NCBI RefSeq assembly: GCF_000350225.1
Contig: NW_005178601.1
Location: 1 to 64,000 of the forward strand
DNA: 64,000 nt
Reading direction: 5' to 3'
Origin: Chondrus crispus
Taxonomy: Eukaryota; Rhodophyta; Florideophyceae; Gigartinales; Gigartinaceae
Shown here: in pieces, positions 40,998 to 52,307 of the stretch
How the letters are laid out: the number at the start of each line of letters is the position of its first letter
How positions within the stretch are numbered: position 1 is the stretch's first letter
Notes under the pieces: generated by a model
The model's input: the letters and a program-made list of their open reading frames with translations, nothing else
The model's database searches: none
What the model was told of the DNA's origin: nothing
Translations under genes and position numbers: made by a program

Positions 40998-41047
40998 ACG
41001 GGTGGGCTTGCCATTGTGTTGACTATCGGTTAACGGCTTGGGATCCC
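40998..41047 (+). promoter_or_regulatory. Conserved 50-bp leader block in element E
   Basis: Same block as in D and B, ending 40 bases before the gag-pol ATG. Confidence 0.65.
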
Positions 41048-41087
41048 CGAACGGATTTTCGAATACTTGAAGTTTATTTGCACTAAA

Positions 41088-44000
41088 ATGGAAGATCAAG
41101 GAGGAGGAGGATCCATCAGAATCGACAAACTGACGGACTCCAACTTCTACGTGTGGAAGCAGAAAATACAACTTCTGCTTGCTCTACGTGATGTTGACCA
41201 ATACATCGTTGAGGGAAGAGTTCCAAGTGAGGAACGCGCGGAAGAGCGTGAGAGGTGGATCAGAGGTGACAGTAAAGCTAAAGCACTGATTGGTCTCTCC
41301 CTATCAGATGAGCATCTTGAGCATGTACGTGATGTTGATACTGCTCATGAGATGTGGGAAGCTATTGTCAACGTGTTTGAGAGACACACTTTGCTGAACA
41401 AACTAGCTGCACGTCGTGAGTTCTACACTATGAAGATGCTTTCCGGTGAGAAGGTGCTTGCATACATCAATCGTGTCAAGCAGCTGGCAGCCATCCTCAA
41501 GTCAATGAGCGTAAACATCGATGACAAGGAGATGGCCATAGCAGTGCTCAACGGTCTGCCTGCCCGTTTAGAGGCTCTCATCGTTGCACTTGATGCTCTC
41601 GGTAATGAGGAAAAGATATTCAGTTTGGACTTTGTGAAAAGTCGTCTGCTGCAGGAAGAGCAACGAGCAAACATGAAGTCTAGCTCCTCACAGACATCGG
41701 CTCTGGTTAATCGTGCCCCGAACAATCGGGACATAAACGATTACAAATGCACGAACTGCGGTCATACAGGCCATACGGCAACCCGCTGCTGGGGAAAGGA
41801 TTTGAATGGGCGTCGCCCGGCTCCTCCTAGCGGATATAAACCGCGTATGTCTCAGCGGAAACAATCTGCATTTGTCACACAGAAACCTGATCCCGACATG
41901 GTTGTAAACAGCGTCGACTTCACATGTCTGATGTCGAAAGCTTCGCACACGAACGATATGGAGATGTTGCCTTCGTGGCTCGTAGATTCAGCTTGTACAG
42001 CTCATATTACATATGACCGATCTCTGTTTGCAACGCATGAGCCACTTGAATCCGCCTCTGTTCAGATGGGAACCAAGGCTAGTGCAAAGGTTGCCGGCCG
42101 TGGTGACGTTCACTTGAAGTTAAATGTGAATGGCCGCATCGAACCGTGCAAGTTGACGGATGTATTGCACGTTCCGGACTTTGCGTTCTCTCTGCTCTCT
42201 GTCAGTCGAATGACTGAACTTGGACTAAAAGTTGGGTTCGAAAATGGAAAATGCATGATCAGACGAGGCTCAACTGTAGTGGCGACTGCGACATTGGTTG
42301 GAGAACTTTACGTTCTCGACATCGTCAGTGACATCGGATCTGCACATGCTGCCACCCTGCAAACGTGGCATGAGCGCTTTGCACATGTGCATTCTCAAGG
42401 TATTGCTTCGATGATTCGTGACAATGTGGTAAGTGGAGTCAAACTACTTGGTAATGAGGCTAACAAAATCAACAATACTGACAATGATTGCATCTCTGAA
42501 AAATGTTCTGCGTGCGTCTACGGCAAAGCCACTCGATCTGTGATCCCAAAAGAGCGGTCCTCGAGGCGGGCATACTTCTGTCTAGACTTAGTTCACTCTG
42601 ATGTTTGTGGCCTCTTAGAGGTGCAGTCCATTGGTGGTGCCAAGTACTTCATTACCTTCATAGATGATCACTCAAACTGGTCAGTAGTGTACCCTATGCA
42701 CCATAAATCAGAAGCATTTGAACGATACAAAAGGTTTGCACAACTTGCTCAGACTTACACTGGTCGCAAGATCAAAGTGCTTCGCACCGATCGAGGTGGT
42801 GAGTATCTGTCCACGGAGTTTAACTCTTTTCTGATTGCAAATGGTACTCAGCATCAAATGACGACCGCGTACACACCGGAGCAAAATGGCGTCGCCGAAC
42901 GACTGAACAGAACTTTGGAAAACTTGGTGCGCTCCATGCTCGCGCACAAGAAAGTTACAAAGGGGTTCTTGGCAGAAGCACTTGCGAATGCAGTGTACGT
43001 TCGAAATCGAGTCACGTCACGTGCCATTCCTCCCAAGATGACCCCATACCACTTATGGATGAAATCTGTGCCAAATGTTGGTCATTTGCGTGTTTTCGGT
43101 TCAAAGTGTTGGTATACATTACCAAAACACAACATCCAGAAACTTGACGCCCGTGCAAAGGAGGCAATGTTTCTGGGGTATGCTGAAAATACGAAAGCTT
43201 ACAAGTTGTGGGATGGTGATTTGCACAAAGTGATCGTATCCAGAGATGTTACTTTTGACGAGTCCACGGGAGGCAAATCTGGTGAACCGATGGATACAAA
43301 CGAGGAGGCTACAACTGATGATGACACAATCAACTCGAACATCGATGAGGAAGTTGCAGAAAATGATGCAGTGGCATCAGAAGCATCATCGCCGGATGAA
43401 CAACAAGACTCTGATGAATCCTCCAACTCCTCCCCAACTGCAGGGGAGGACGAAACTACCGAAACAGTTGAGCAACACGTAGTTGAGGAAGAAACTATTG
43501 ATCCGCCAACTAATCTCCGTCGGTCCACTCGCATTCGCAAAACGCCTGGGGCGTGGTGGGCAGCAGCTTTGGTGACTGCTGGACTCCTTAGCCACGCCCA
43601 TGTGATAACGGAAATCCCAAACTCGTACAAGCAAGCTATGGATTCTCCAAAAGCTCGCTTCTGGCAGAAGGGCATCGACAAAGAACTTGCTTCACAACAC
43701 AAAAACAAAACATGGACACTTGTTCCAAGATCTCAAGCATCAAACGTCCTGACGTCCAGGTGGGTTTTCGGAGTGAAGCAACTTCCTGACGAGTCCGGAA
43801 AATTGGTCGAAACTGCAAAGGGACGTCTTGTGGCACGAGGCTTTCAACAAGTAGAAGGCATCGATTACACTGAAACTTTCGCCCCTGTCATCAAGTTCAC
43901 AACTATCCGTCTGCTGCTGGCACTGGTTGCGCACTTTGACCTTGAGCTGCATCAGATGGACGTGGTGACTGCCTTCCTCAACGGTGACCTTCACGAAGAA

Positions 44001-45206
44001 ATCTACATGAAGCAACCTGAAGGATGCATCGACAAAGTCAAACCTGATTCGGTGTGTAAACTTTTGAAAGCAATCTATGGTCTTAAGCAAGCCCATCGCC
44101 AATGGCATAGTAAGATCGATGAGTTTCTGATCACTGAACTTGGTTTCAACACTACACGCAGCGACCCATGTCTTTACATTCGACGTCAAGGCAATGTCAT
44201 CATGATTATCGCGTTGTACGTGGACGATCTGCTGCTAGCTGGAAGTGACTTGGAGGCCATATTATGGATGAAAAATGAACTCAACAAACGATTCGATATG
44301 AAAGACCTTGGCGAAGCGAAGACTTGTATTGGTCTAGAAATCGACCGTATACGTTCTAAACACGTCCTGACCATCACGCAGTCGAAGTATGCCCAAGCAG
44401 TACTGAAACGGTTCAAAATGTCGGCATACAATCCTTGCGTTACTTCGATGGAACAGTCTCGACATGTCACAATGCAAGTGGCCGAAACTGGCACTGATGA
44501 CAACCCATGCTTTGAACCATATCGTCAGGCCATTGGATGTCTAATGTTCCTAATGGTCGGGACGCGCCCCGATATTGCGTTTGCCATTGGAAAGTTATCT
44601 CAACACTGTGCCGACCCTCACGAGTCGCACTGGTCAGGTGTAAAACGTGTTTTGAGATACTTGCGTGGGTCCCAGCATCTTGGAATAGTGTTTGGTAAAG
44701 ATGATCTTGGTACGGAACTTCATGGGTATAGCGACGCAGATTGGGGTGGATGCCTTGAATCACGAAAATCAACGAGTGGGTACGTGTTCAAGCTTTGTGA
44801 TGGGCCTATCAGTTGGGCTTCCCGGAAACAAACAGTAGTTGCAAAGTCTACTTGTGAGGCAGAATACATCGCACTCAGTGAAGCATGCAAAGAGGCCGCG
44901 TGGCTTCGACGCTTCCATGCCGATGTACTTGGTGCGAATTCGGATCCAACAATTCGCGTTGGATGTGACAACGCTGGTACGATTGCCTTTGCTCAGAACG
45001 AATCTACAAATCGTCGCAACAAGCACATTGATATTACGTATCATTTTGTTCGAGATGCGGTGCAGCGAAAACTGGTCACATTGTACCATTGTCCGACAAC
45101 AGAAATGCCAGCCGATATGTTGACCAAACCACTTGGTCGCGTGCTGTTTAAAAAGTTCGTGGGCATGGTTGGGCTTTCCGAGTGCAAAGCTGCCCAAAGC
45201 ATGTGA
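41088..45206 (+). CDS. Copia family-1 gag-pol polyprotein (element E)
   Basis: One open frame of 1372 codons from ATG 41088 with the same domain order as D: zinc knuckle, protease LVDSACTAH, integrase HHCC and DDE, acidic linker, reverse transcriptase YVDDLLLAGS, and RNase H ending SECKAAQSM. It is near identical to D. The frame looks whole, although the element's leader carries a later insertion. Confidence 0.96.
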   Translation: MEDQGGGGSIRIDKLTDSNFYVWKQKIQLLLALRDVDQYIVEGRVPSEERAEERERWIRGDSKAKALIGLSLSDEHLEHVRDVDTAHEMWEAIVNVFERHTLLNKLAARREFYTMKMLSGEKVLAYINRVKQLAAILKSMSVNIDDKEMAIAVLNGLPARLEALIVALDALGNEEKIFSLDFVKSRLLQEEQRANMKSSSSQTSALVNRAPNNRDINDYKCTNCGHTGHTATRCWGKDLNGRRPAPPSGYKPRMSQRKQSAFVTQKPDPDMVVNSVDFTCLMSKASHTNDMEMLPSWLVDSACTAHITYDRSLFATHEPLESASVQMGTKASAKVAGRGDVHLKLNVNGRIEPCKLTDVLHVPDFAFSLLSVSRMTELGLKVGFENGKCMIRRGSTVVATATLVGELYVLDIVSDIGSAHAATLQTWHERFAHVHSQGIASMIRDNVVSGVKLLGNEANKINNTDNDCISEKCSACVYGKATRSVIPKERSSRRAYFCLDLVHSDVCGLLEVQSIGGAKYFITFIDDHSNWSVVYPMHHKSEAFERYKRFAQLAQTYTGRKIKVLRTDRGGEYLSTEFNSFLIANGTQHQMTTAYTPEQNGVAERLNRTLENLVRSMLAHKKVTKGFLAEALANAVYVRNRVTSRAIPPKMTPYHLWMKSVPNVGHLRVFGSKCWYTLPKHNIQKLDARAKEAMFLGYAENTKAYKLWDGDLHKVIVSRDVTFDESTGGKSGEPMDTNEEATTDDDTINSNIDEEVAENDAVASEASSPDEQQDSDESSNSSPTAGEDETTETVEQHVVEEETIDPPTNLRRSTRIRKTPGAWWAAALVTAGLLSHAHVITEIPNSYKQAMDSPKARFWQKGIDKELASQHKNKTWTLVPRSQASNVLTSRWVFGVKQLPDESGKLVETAKGRLVARGFQQVEGIDYTETFAPVIKFTTIRLLLALVAHFDLELHQMDVVTAFLNGDLHEEIYMKQPEGCIDKVKPDSVCKLLKAIYGLKQAHRQWHSKIDEFLITELGFNTTRSDPCLYIRRQGNVIMIIALYVDDLLLAGSDLEAILWMKNELNKRFDMKDLGEAKTCIGLEIDRIRSKHVLTITQSKYAQAVLKRFKMSAYNPCVTSMEQSRHVTMQVAETGTDDNPCFEPYRQAIGCLMFLMVGTRPDIAFAIGKLSQHCADPHESHWSGVKRVLRYLRGSQHLGIVFGKDDLGTELHGYSDADWGGCLESRKSTSGYVFKLCDGPISWASRKQTVVAKSTCEAEYIALSEACKEAAWLRRFHADVLGANSDPTIRVGCDNAGTIAFAQNESTNRRNKHIDITYHFVRDAVQRKLVTLYHCPTTEMPADMLTKPLGRVLFKKFVGMVGLSECKAAQSM

Positions 45207-45217
45207 TCGAGGGGAGG

Positions 45218-46480
45218 TATTGAAAATGTGCGACCACATGCTGTTATCTGAAAAGGTCAAAATCGAGTGACACGTGTACATGACTGCACGGTCCGGGCGC
45301 TCTTACCCATATCACGACATGACACGTGTAAAATCCCAGATTTTGGGGTTCCGGGGACGAAAGTGGCCTCTCGGAGGGTCATGCAAATTTGCATAGTTTT
45401 GCCAAGTGGAACCTTGGCCCGTAGCACTATAGACTACACAGGAAATACTGCAATTCTATTGGCCCTCAGGTCTAATGCTGCAAATCTATTGGTCGAGCGT
45501 TGTCCACGTGTGCGTCATTGGCCTTGTGATGTACTTTAAATGGCCTGTATATGCCATAATTACGTTGTTTGGGGGTTTCAAGTGGCTTGCCATGGTTGTA
45601 ATGGGTAATTGCATGGGGCCCCCGGGCGGGATACATGTATGCCGTGTACACATGTGCACGTCGCCAGGTGGATTCGTGTACGTACGCATGTACACGCATC
45701 CAGGTGTATGCACATGAGGGTTTACAGTTTTACAGTGTCAGACTGTTTGCGATCCTGCGCGTGTCCGAGTACAGTACATGTGAATCAAAAGTACAACAAG
45801 TACTTCTCGCGAGAGGAATACAGTTGTGCGATTATTCTGTGTACGCGTCACGCTGTATGCGAGTCTTGCGTGAGCACGCGCCGTTGCACTGTGCTCTCGT
45901 CATGGTGCGCCGTTGGATGCAAGTTCATGACAGTACTCGTGTGATTTACATGTATTCTCATGTGAGTTGTGTAGAAAGTCTGGATGCACATTTTTATAAC
46001 TTGCCATAATTATCTGACAGTGCTTGGCGAAATTAGTAAGGTGAGAAACAAGGATACGTATGGCGACTGTGATATGAAAGACGTTTGCGTTGTTAGAAAT
46101 AGACAAGTGCCAAGTTGTTTGTTGCACAACAATGAAGTCTGGCATGACTGGATGCAGATTAGTAAGGTGTGAAACAGTTGCATGCATAGGGCCATGGTTT
46201 ACAGTCATTTGGAATGTGTAGAAATAGTTGTGAGCTAATAGTTACGAATCGATTCGTAAGGTGGAAATCGAACAGTATGGTCGGGCCACAAGAGGACCGC
46301 GCTTGGTCGCGCATAGTAGAGTATGGTTTACTGGGAGTCGAAGTAGAGCGATAGTGTAGCACTCGAAGTGTATAAGTATCGCAGGAAAACGGCTTCAAAG
46401 TAAACCTCGGCACCAACTCCCTCACTCACACACATCAACCTGCCTTCCTTCTTTCCTTTGCCCCTCCGAACCTACCATTA
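45218..46480 (+). repeat. 3' LTR of element E
   Basis: 1263 bp, preceded by the polypurine tract GAGGGGAGG and followed by GGCTC, the second copy of the target duplication. Confidence 0.95.
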
Positions 46481-46485
46481 GGCTC

Positions 46486-47291
46486 GAGCTGCATTTTCTC
46501 CCAAAGCGGAGAAGCGATGGGGCGTAACGGATACCGTAATTTATAACCGTGTCAATGACATGTTTATCTTATTGCATTTATGCGGATGAAGCCATAGTCG
46601 TCTTGGGCCTTTTGGAAGCGTGGCATCTCACAATAGCGACATTGAATGTCGCACAGGTGAAGACGTCAACGCGCGCCACCCTGCGCCGGCACTACAGAGT
46701 CCCGCACGACGCACCTTCGTCACGATCACCTTATCCACCCCTTCAGCTTTCCCATCAATTGTAAAGTCGTCCAACTCTAACGATCCGGCATCCAATGTGA
46801 TCACGCGATAAGCCCCTGTCTGAATCATATCTGGTAGGTGTAACTCTAGCACACTCGCTCTACAAACCGCCTGCAACCCCCCGGCATGAGCCCTCTGAGC
46901 GTATGTAAATACCTGGACAAGAACGCTGCTAACCTTGGCCGGGCCAGACCTCCCTCCTCATCCCTCCTTGCAGTGTTCATAGGAGCACAACGAAGGAAGC
47001 TTTTAAGTTCAAGCAAGCCCGGGCTTAGCGTTCATGTATCCTGTGCAATACCATGAGAAGAAATACGCCTTCATTGCGAAACTCCGGTTATTTACTCCCG
47101 CATTGTTTTCTTTCTATTGTCTGTTCTACAGGGGCTCGTTCCTCCAACAAAGTGACTCGCATCCACACTCATTTTGTTACGAGATCTAGTCGGTTGCTAT
47201 TTGCGTTCTAAAATTGGTGCTGATGCTACCGTATAATCTGGGCCATCTCTGCTCCTCTGAGCACAGTGTGTGCTCCCGGGGAAGCAACAGC
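46486..47291. other. Host DNA with one weak minus-strand ORF
   Basis: The minus-strand frame 46628-46876 reads 82 codons, including VLELHLPDMIQTGAYRVITL and GSLELDDFTIDGKAEGVDKV, which looks protein-like and may be a fragment of an unrecognised host gene. The rest (46880-47291) holds nothing recognisable. Confidence 0.3.
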
Positions 47292-48965
47292 TCATGTCGT
47301 TGGGGAAGCTCCCCCTTTCCAGGACTGGTTCTGATAATTACTTTTTCCCGTCGCAGACGGAGCTGGTGTCACTGGGGCCAATAGCTTTCCGAGCCTTTTC
47401 AGAATACAGGGGATGAAGGCTTTCATGATGTTGGGCAAAAGTGCCAGGTCGCTATCATCTACCACATTGGAAGTAAGAGAGTGAGGAACCGCTTCTCTTT
47501 TCACAATGTCCAGAAAATCCATGGTCACAGGGAGCAAATCTTCCTCTGAGATGCTCGCGGTTTTCATGCTGTTATTTGCCACGCCTATGTTGCGATCGTG
47601 GCTAAGGTAAACGAACGGATGTTGCATAAGGTCTGGAATGGACATACGATTTTGCGGGTCGCGCTGCCGGCATCCGTGGAGGACTTCAAGCGCAACAGGA
47701 TCGGTTACATGACGGTATGATATTTCGTACTTTGGATTCTGAATGCAGTTCAGCTTTGAAGAGTGTCTTTGATGTGTGCGAAGGGCGCTCTTCCACACAA
47801 CATTTGATACAAGATGCAACCTAAACTCCAGATATCACTTGCACGCCCCACTCGGTACCTTACTGATTGCAGATCAGTTTCTGAGTTAGTGCCGTACTCA
47901 TTCCATGCTCTAGGATCTCGATTCTCGTTCACTAAGGCCTCCGGGGACTTTTAGTTGAGAGTCCCTACCTGAGCTTCCCGAAAAACTTTTGTCGTGTCGT
48001 CGCTAGTGATGGCTTTCGCAATCCTAAAATCTATTAACTTCAACTCTCCTCGGACGACCAAGAAGTTTGCTGGTTTCAAATCTCCATGAATGATTTTAGC
48101 CTCGTGAATGGTGTGCACAGCCTTGACCATTTGCAGCCAGCGACCCCTCGTGAAGTGATCCTCCATACTCCTACTCTTATTGCGGAGTAGGATTTTCGCA
48201 AAGTAAACGTTCCCGTACTCCATGACCATCTTGATGGTTCTACAATCGTACTGATCTTCCGCATCGAGGAGTTGGATGATCGATGAAAAACCTCGGAGTT
48301 TCTTGAGCAACTCCATTTCGTTTGCGTACGAAACAAGAGTTGTTCCAAAATGCGACGAAGCGGGGACCTTCACGCACTTTATGGCCAGCAATTCCATATC
48401 CTGGCTGAGAACTTTGAGAACTTTCGAGCAGCCACCCCTTCCGGCATTGCTCAAAATCAAGTACTGCCTTTTGTTCACTGTGAGCATGCTTTCATGCTTA
48501 GGTCCGTTAAACATACCCCAAAGCGAATTTTGTTGCCGCGCAGTCGTATTCTTCGAAGCGTCAACTGAGGACGATTCGAGTGACAGATGGCGAACAACAG
48601 AACCCCTCGAATGGGAAAGGTAACTTTCCCTATCAAGGCTGGAGTTCAATGGCAGGGAGTGTACGCCATTTGTAGTTGCCTCGACGTTGGTACTGCCAGT
48701 GCCATTTCTTCTTGGCTGCATTCGACGATCAAAGTTTCCTGTTCGCAGACGACTTCTAGATTCGGAAATACTGGCGAAGCCCTTGTCATGGACATCGTGC
48801 GCTTGCAACTGGCGTAACCCTCGGTATCTACCATTTTTTTGCCGAAAAATTCAAATCTTCTTGACATACTGCAGAAGCTCCTATTTTCAGACGTCTTTGC
48901 AGGACCACCGTGGAATATTACCTCATCGTCTCTCTGCGCATCCCTCTCCATAATTCCGCTTAAAG
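47292..48965 (-). pseudogene. TTK: Broken MPS1/TTK-type spindle-checkpoint kinase
   Basis: Minus-strand pieces give a nearly complete kinase domain. They show a Gly loop AGRGGCSKV, the ATP lysine in LAIKCV, a helix-C Glu in YANEMELL, the phrases KMVMEYGNVY, EAVHTIHE-like KAVHTIHEAK and HGDLKPANFLVV, then KLIDFRIAKA, QVGTLN, SDIWSLGCILYQMLCGRAPF and RDPQNRMSIPDLMQHPFV. The DLKPANFL and LKLIDF-IA phrases are specific to MPS1/TTK. Lesions: the Mg-binding DFG reads DFR (about 48025), an in-frame TAA at 47951-47953 replaces the Tyr-Met of the activation segment, and a one-base loss in an A run near 47757 shifts the frame. A further frame change near 48790 separates an N-terminal piece. A pseudogene, or a badly sequenced gene, is likely. 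Confidence 0.8.
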
Positions 48966-49131
48966 CACTTTCGAGCGCGCTAAGGCGGGAGAAGGAAGAG
49001 AAGAACGACAGGGGGAAGTGCAAGAGAGGATGGCGAGCGAACTGTTTTGAGCAGAGTGCAGGCGACTCACTTGCCACACGCTCACGCAGCGTGCCACGTA
49101 TGCTATGTCCGAGTCATAATACTGATCAGGG

Positions 49132-49144
49132 GATATATATAATC
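49132..49144. promoter_or_regulatory. TATA-rich element between divergent frames
   Basis: GATATATATAATC lies between the kinase relic (minus) and the 49357 ORF (plus). It could be the TATA box of the latter, about 220 bases upstream, or of a shared promoter. This is inference from position and composition. Confidence 0.3.
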
Positions 49145-49356
49145 TGAATAGACTCCCGGTAGAGATTACTACAGAAAAATCACATCCCGCAGCGCCTGTG
49201 TCGCGCGCTGGACACGGACCGCCAGCAGAGTGGGACATAAAACTTTGCGTCATAGAGAGCGCACGCCGAGGCGCCGTCATCGGCGAGCTGCACGGGTGGG
49301 TCCAGGAGACCCCGCTCGTAATTGCCCTTCATCCCGTTTTGTCGTGTGAGCCCACC

Positions 49357-49692
49357 ATGGCGTTCTCCATTCGTTTCGTCCTTCCCTTTTTTTTCTTCCT
49401 TCTCACATTCTCGGTTGTCCAACGCCAGAAGCAGCCCTTCAAGCTTCACCAACAAACTGCACCTGACAACAGCACCCCACTCCCAGGACTAGCTGGAGGC
49501 AATGGACCGGGTGGTCTCTGCCACTGGCCCCCTCCCTTCCCAACCGCCCAGTACGTTGCCCCGCAAACTCGCCATCGCATTCATCTCTATTGCTACTGGC
49601 TCTGCCATCATCGCTATCCTCGCTCGTGTCTGGTGCTTTGTCCTGCCCCCAGAGCGCTCCAACATGTACAAGAGCCCAGCTGGCCATACTAA
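49357..49692 (+). CDS. Possible secreted or membrane protein N-terminus, 111 aa
   Basis: An ATG in a good context (ACCATGG) starts MAFSIRFVLPFFFFLLTFSV, an obvious signal peptide of about 20 residues, followed by a Gln/Pro/Asn-rich polar stretch. From about residue 48 the +1 frame (49502-49807, ATG 49502) becomes the more protein-like one and offers a transmembrane helix (KLAIAFISIATGSAIIAIL) with a polar tail. A type I membrane protein with one frame break or a tiny intron near 49500 is possible. No family is recognised. Confidence 0.35.
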   Translation: MAFSIRFVLPFFFFLLTFSVVQRQKQPFKLHQQTAPDNSTPLPGLAGGNGPGGLCHWPPPFPTAQYVAPQTRHRIHLYCYWLCHHRYPRSCLVLCPAPRALQHVQEPSWPY

Positions 49693-49807
49693 GACAATCC
49701 CCCTTCCTCCTGCTGTTGCCCCCCACCAGGACGACGCGGTCACTAGCGATCACACTCAACCTCTCGCTAAGGAACATATTTATCAGTACTTGCCGGAAAG
49801 AGTTTAG
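49502..49807 (+). CDS. ORF with one transmembrane helix, 101 aa
   Basis: ATG-initiated. Residues 22-49 form a hydrophobic helix (RKLAIAFISIATGSAIIAIL and on to VWCFVLP), followed by a polar His/Pro-rich tail ending QYLPERV. It overlaps the signal-peptide ORF in another frame, so it may be the C-terminal half of the same protein. The function is unknown. Confidence 0.3.
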   Translation: MDRVVSATGPLPSQPPSTLPRKLAIAFISIATGSAIIAILARVWCFVLPPERSNMYKSPAGHTKTIPLPPAVAPHQDDAVTSDHTQPLAKEHIYQYLPERV

Positions 49808-50300
49808 CGCTACTCTTGTCGTCTCGTTCCGCGCGATTTCTATTTCGCCATGTCGAACTGCAAAACTGTGGTTTGTGTTCTTGTTCAGCTGCGAGGAGAA
49901 CGACTGAAGGCAACATTGTCCGGTTTCTGCCTCAGAGATACCCGTCCCCCTTCAAAACCTCCTTGGAAAGATTACTCATAGACGACGAGCGATCTACAAG
50001 CGCACCCTCATCAATAAAGGATTTCTCCCAAGCCAACCCCTTCCCCTTCTCCCCCTCCTGCTCCTCCCGACTGTGTCCCTCTCTCAAATTCACAAATGGG
50101 CTGTCATTAAAAAACCTTGCCACAACTATAGTCTCGACTCTCGCGCCCGCTCGATAGTCGAGCACGCTCTTCGGCACGAAGCGTTTCCCCAAGCAGCTTC
50201 TGACCTTGGCCATGACGTAGACGTTTGCGGCAGGAAAAATGGACCGCCCGAGCTGTCAATGTACGTGCAAGTAATGAATTAAGTTTCTGCACCGGCCACT
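49808..50300. other. No gene supported
   Basis: Short frames exist on both strands, but none has a recognisable motif or a clear start. Confidence 0.3.
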
Positions 50301-51172
50301 GTGAGTTTAGAGCCATTTGATCAATTGTGCCCGCAAAGCAGTGGGAGGCGAACGGTGACTTTCGCCGATCAAGAATGCCTTTTCGAAGATGGAGCATCAG
50401 CGCGACTAATGTGTAACTTAGCAGTGGAGAGTATCAAACCTAAGTTCGTGAAACTCCGAGGCTCAAGGCCCTCAAAGCCCGCAGAGAGAACACCTTGTAT
50501 TACCCGCGTAGCTCAAGCTGAAATTTCCATTAGCGTGGAAAGTCATTCCAATGAGGCCCTCACAGCAAATACTCACGCCCGCGGAAGCGCAGTTCTTGTC
50601 GGAGCTTTTTGCCAAACGAAAATTCAGGTTTGGAACAAAGGTGACACAAAGTTGCCACCTCAGTTCGTGTTGGACATTGGTGTTGTGCAAAACGATGGTC
50701 AAGGCATGTCCAGCAGACAAGCAGGGTAATTGTGGTACGGGCCACGGAAGGAGTATTTATTGACGCATTGGTATCCCGATCAGGAAGTTTTGAACACACA
50801 TTTCGAGTACAAGTGCCTTCCACTGGAACATATCAGATCCGGGCGATTCTTTATGACGATGTCTTTCAGAAGCGAGGTGGGAAGAGCCCCATTTCCCGAG
50901 TCACAAGTAAACAGCAAACCTTTCTTGCAGTGCCAGCGAAGACCACACGCACTGAGTCGCATTTGTCGAAGACAGGGTCAGTAGGGATCGTCTTGGCGTC
51001 AAAGAATACTACAGCTACGCGGGGAGCCACTGTCTCAAATGTCACCAAACAACGAAACAGGCCCAAGCGGACGAGATTTAGATTTGAACCCATCGGGTTC
51101 TTTTTCTCGCAGCTCAAAGATTTCAAGCGGTTTGAAAAAAGAGGCGCCCTCAAGATCAGCACGCACAGCTGA
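50301..51172 (+). pseudogene. Ig/filamin-like domain protein, broken
   Basis: Two overlapping frames read as one all-beta domain. The first (to 50729) includes ARGSAVLVGAFCQTKIQVWN and FVLDIGVVQND. The second (from about 50700) includes ATEGVFIDALVSRSGSFEHT and VPSTGTYQIRAILYDD, then GKSPISRV. The series 'G-x-F-x-I-W-N..., F-x-V-x-I, G-x-F-x-x-x-F-x-V-x-x-x-GTYQI, SPI' fits a filamin/ABP280-type Ig repeat. A frame change near 50697 interrupts it. The first frame lacks an ATG. The C-terminal tail is basic. The family call is tentative. Confidence 0.35.
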
Positions 51173-51494
51173 AGGGAATAATGCACCCATCATCATTCAG
51201 CCGAAAACGGTTGATACGTACCCTACGATTTCTCCGCAGCGCCGGCCCTCTGTCTTGGTATTCTGCTCTATGTCTTTAACAGGTGCTCAAGAAACACCTG
51301 CGATCGGCCGAAACGAGGATTCTGTCTCTTCGCCGTTATAGTCTATTCCCACTCATCCAGAGTTTTCAAACGAACTAACTTCATTAACTGATCCTCAATT
51401 AATGCTTCACTGATATAAACCTTTACCGCTACCGCCACACGGCTGGGATGAGAAAGGCAATGTAGCATAAGATCTGGCCTGACAAGACAATCCT

Positions 51495-52040
51495 TTAATT
51501 TCGAGAATTAAGAATCTCCAACGCCAGCCTTTCCTCATCAGCAATGGATGAATCTGCTACTTGATCTTCATCACTAGAGCTCACATTACCAGAGCCCCCG
51601 TCTTCATGAACGTCACTTCCTGAATCGTCGCTATAGCCCGGGTCAATAGAGACCTGGGAATCTGCGGCAGGCCGAATAACTCCACTTAATTCACGCTGCT
51701 GCGCCCATTTGCGGGCATGAATTGATCGCACTCGCTCTCTCTCACGATCTTTGTCCTCTTCAGCATTCTGGGTCAAACGGGATGACACGGTCATTGCGTA
51801 GTCAGATATACCGTGAAGGTCTTCCTCATCTGATGAGTCCTCATTGTCGTTCTCCATGTCAGACGCTCTGACGGCCTTACCATCGTCTGTAAATAAGAGA
51901 CGATTGGCACTAGGCATTGCTTTTAGCAAGTCCAGTTTTCGCCTCTTGCGTTTCCGAATCAGAATCACCTCGGAAATCTCATAAATGCTGTTACCCGCCT
52001 CGTTAACCTTTGACGAGTTAATTTTGTGATTGCATGTCAT
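51495..52040 (-). pseudogene. C-terminal fragment resembling Dbp4/DDX10 RNA helicase
   Basis: Minus-strand frame of 181 codons from ATG 52040. A basic stretch (LIRKRKRRKLDLLKAM) is followed by NRLLFTDDGKAV, like the 'lvFDDEGna' phrase near the end of Dbp4/DDX10 helicases. Then come a charged helix (EEDKDRERERVRSIHARKWA) and an acidic Ser/Asp-rich tail (SDDSGSDVHEDGGSGN, SSSDEDQVADSS). The helicase core is absent upstream, where AT-rich DNA starts at 52060. It is therefore either a gene fragment or a small unrelated nucleolar-type acidic/basic protein. Confidence 0.4.
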
Positions 52041-52059
52041 TTCCTCGCTTTTAAACAAT

Positions 52060-52307
52060 ATTTGGAATGTTCATAAACAAAACTTTTGTTGTTTCAGACA
52101 AAGTGGCGATGTACCGTTCATAGACAACATTGAGAATGTTTCTTAGGTGTAAATGTATTGCCGCCACACATACAATAGTACTGTTATTAATGCAATCTAA
52201 TTACCGTCCTTGCACAATAATAGTAATGTTTTCCATGTCAAAAACATTGCTTTTGGACGACGTTTCGTAATTTCTTTAAAACTATCGTCCAAAAACAATA
52301 CTTTTTA
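52060..52307. repeat. AT-rich repeat-like stretch
   Basis: Short inverted motifs recur (AACATTG...AATGTT, GGACGACGTTT, TCGTCCAAAAACAAT). They resemble those in the first 400 bases of the window, which suggests copies of one AT-rich dispersed element. Boundaries cannot be set. Confidence 0.35.

Larger units (their letters stand above)
37660..46480 (+). mobile_element. Ty1/copia element E (family 1), whole gag-pol, leader split by solo LTR
   Basis: LTRs at 37660-38922 and 45218-46480 are 1263 bp each, with about ten differences, so E is older than D. It is flanked by a perfect target duplication GGCTC (37655-37659 and 46481-46485). The PBS is at 38923-38936. The zinc-finger ORF is interrupted by a family-2 solo LTR (39667-40605). 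Gag-pol is one open frame. Confidence 0.95.
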
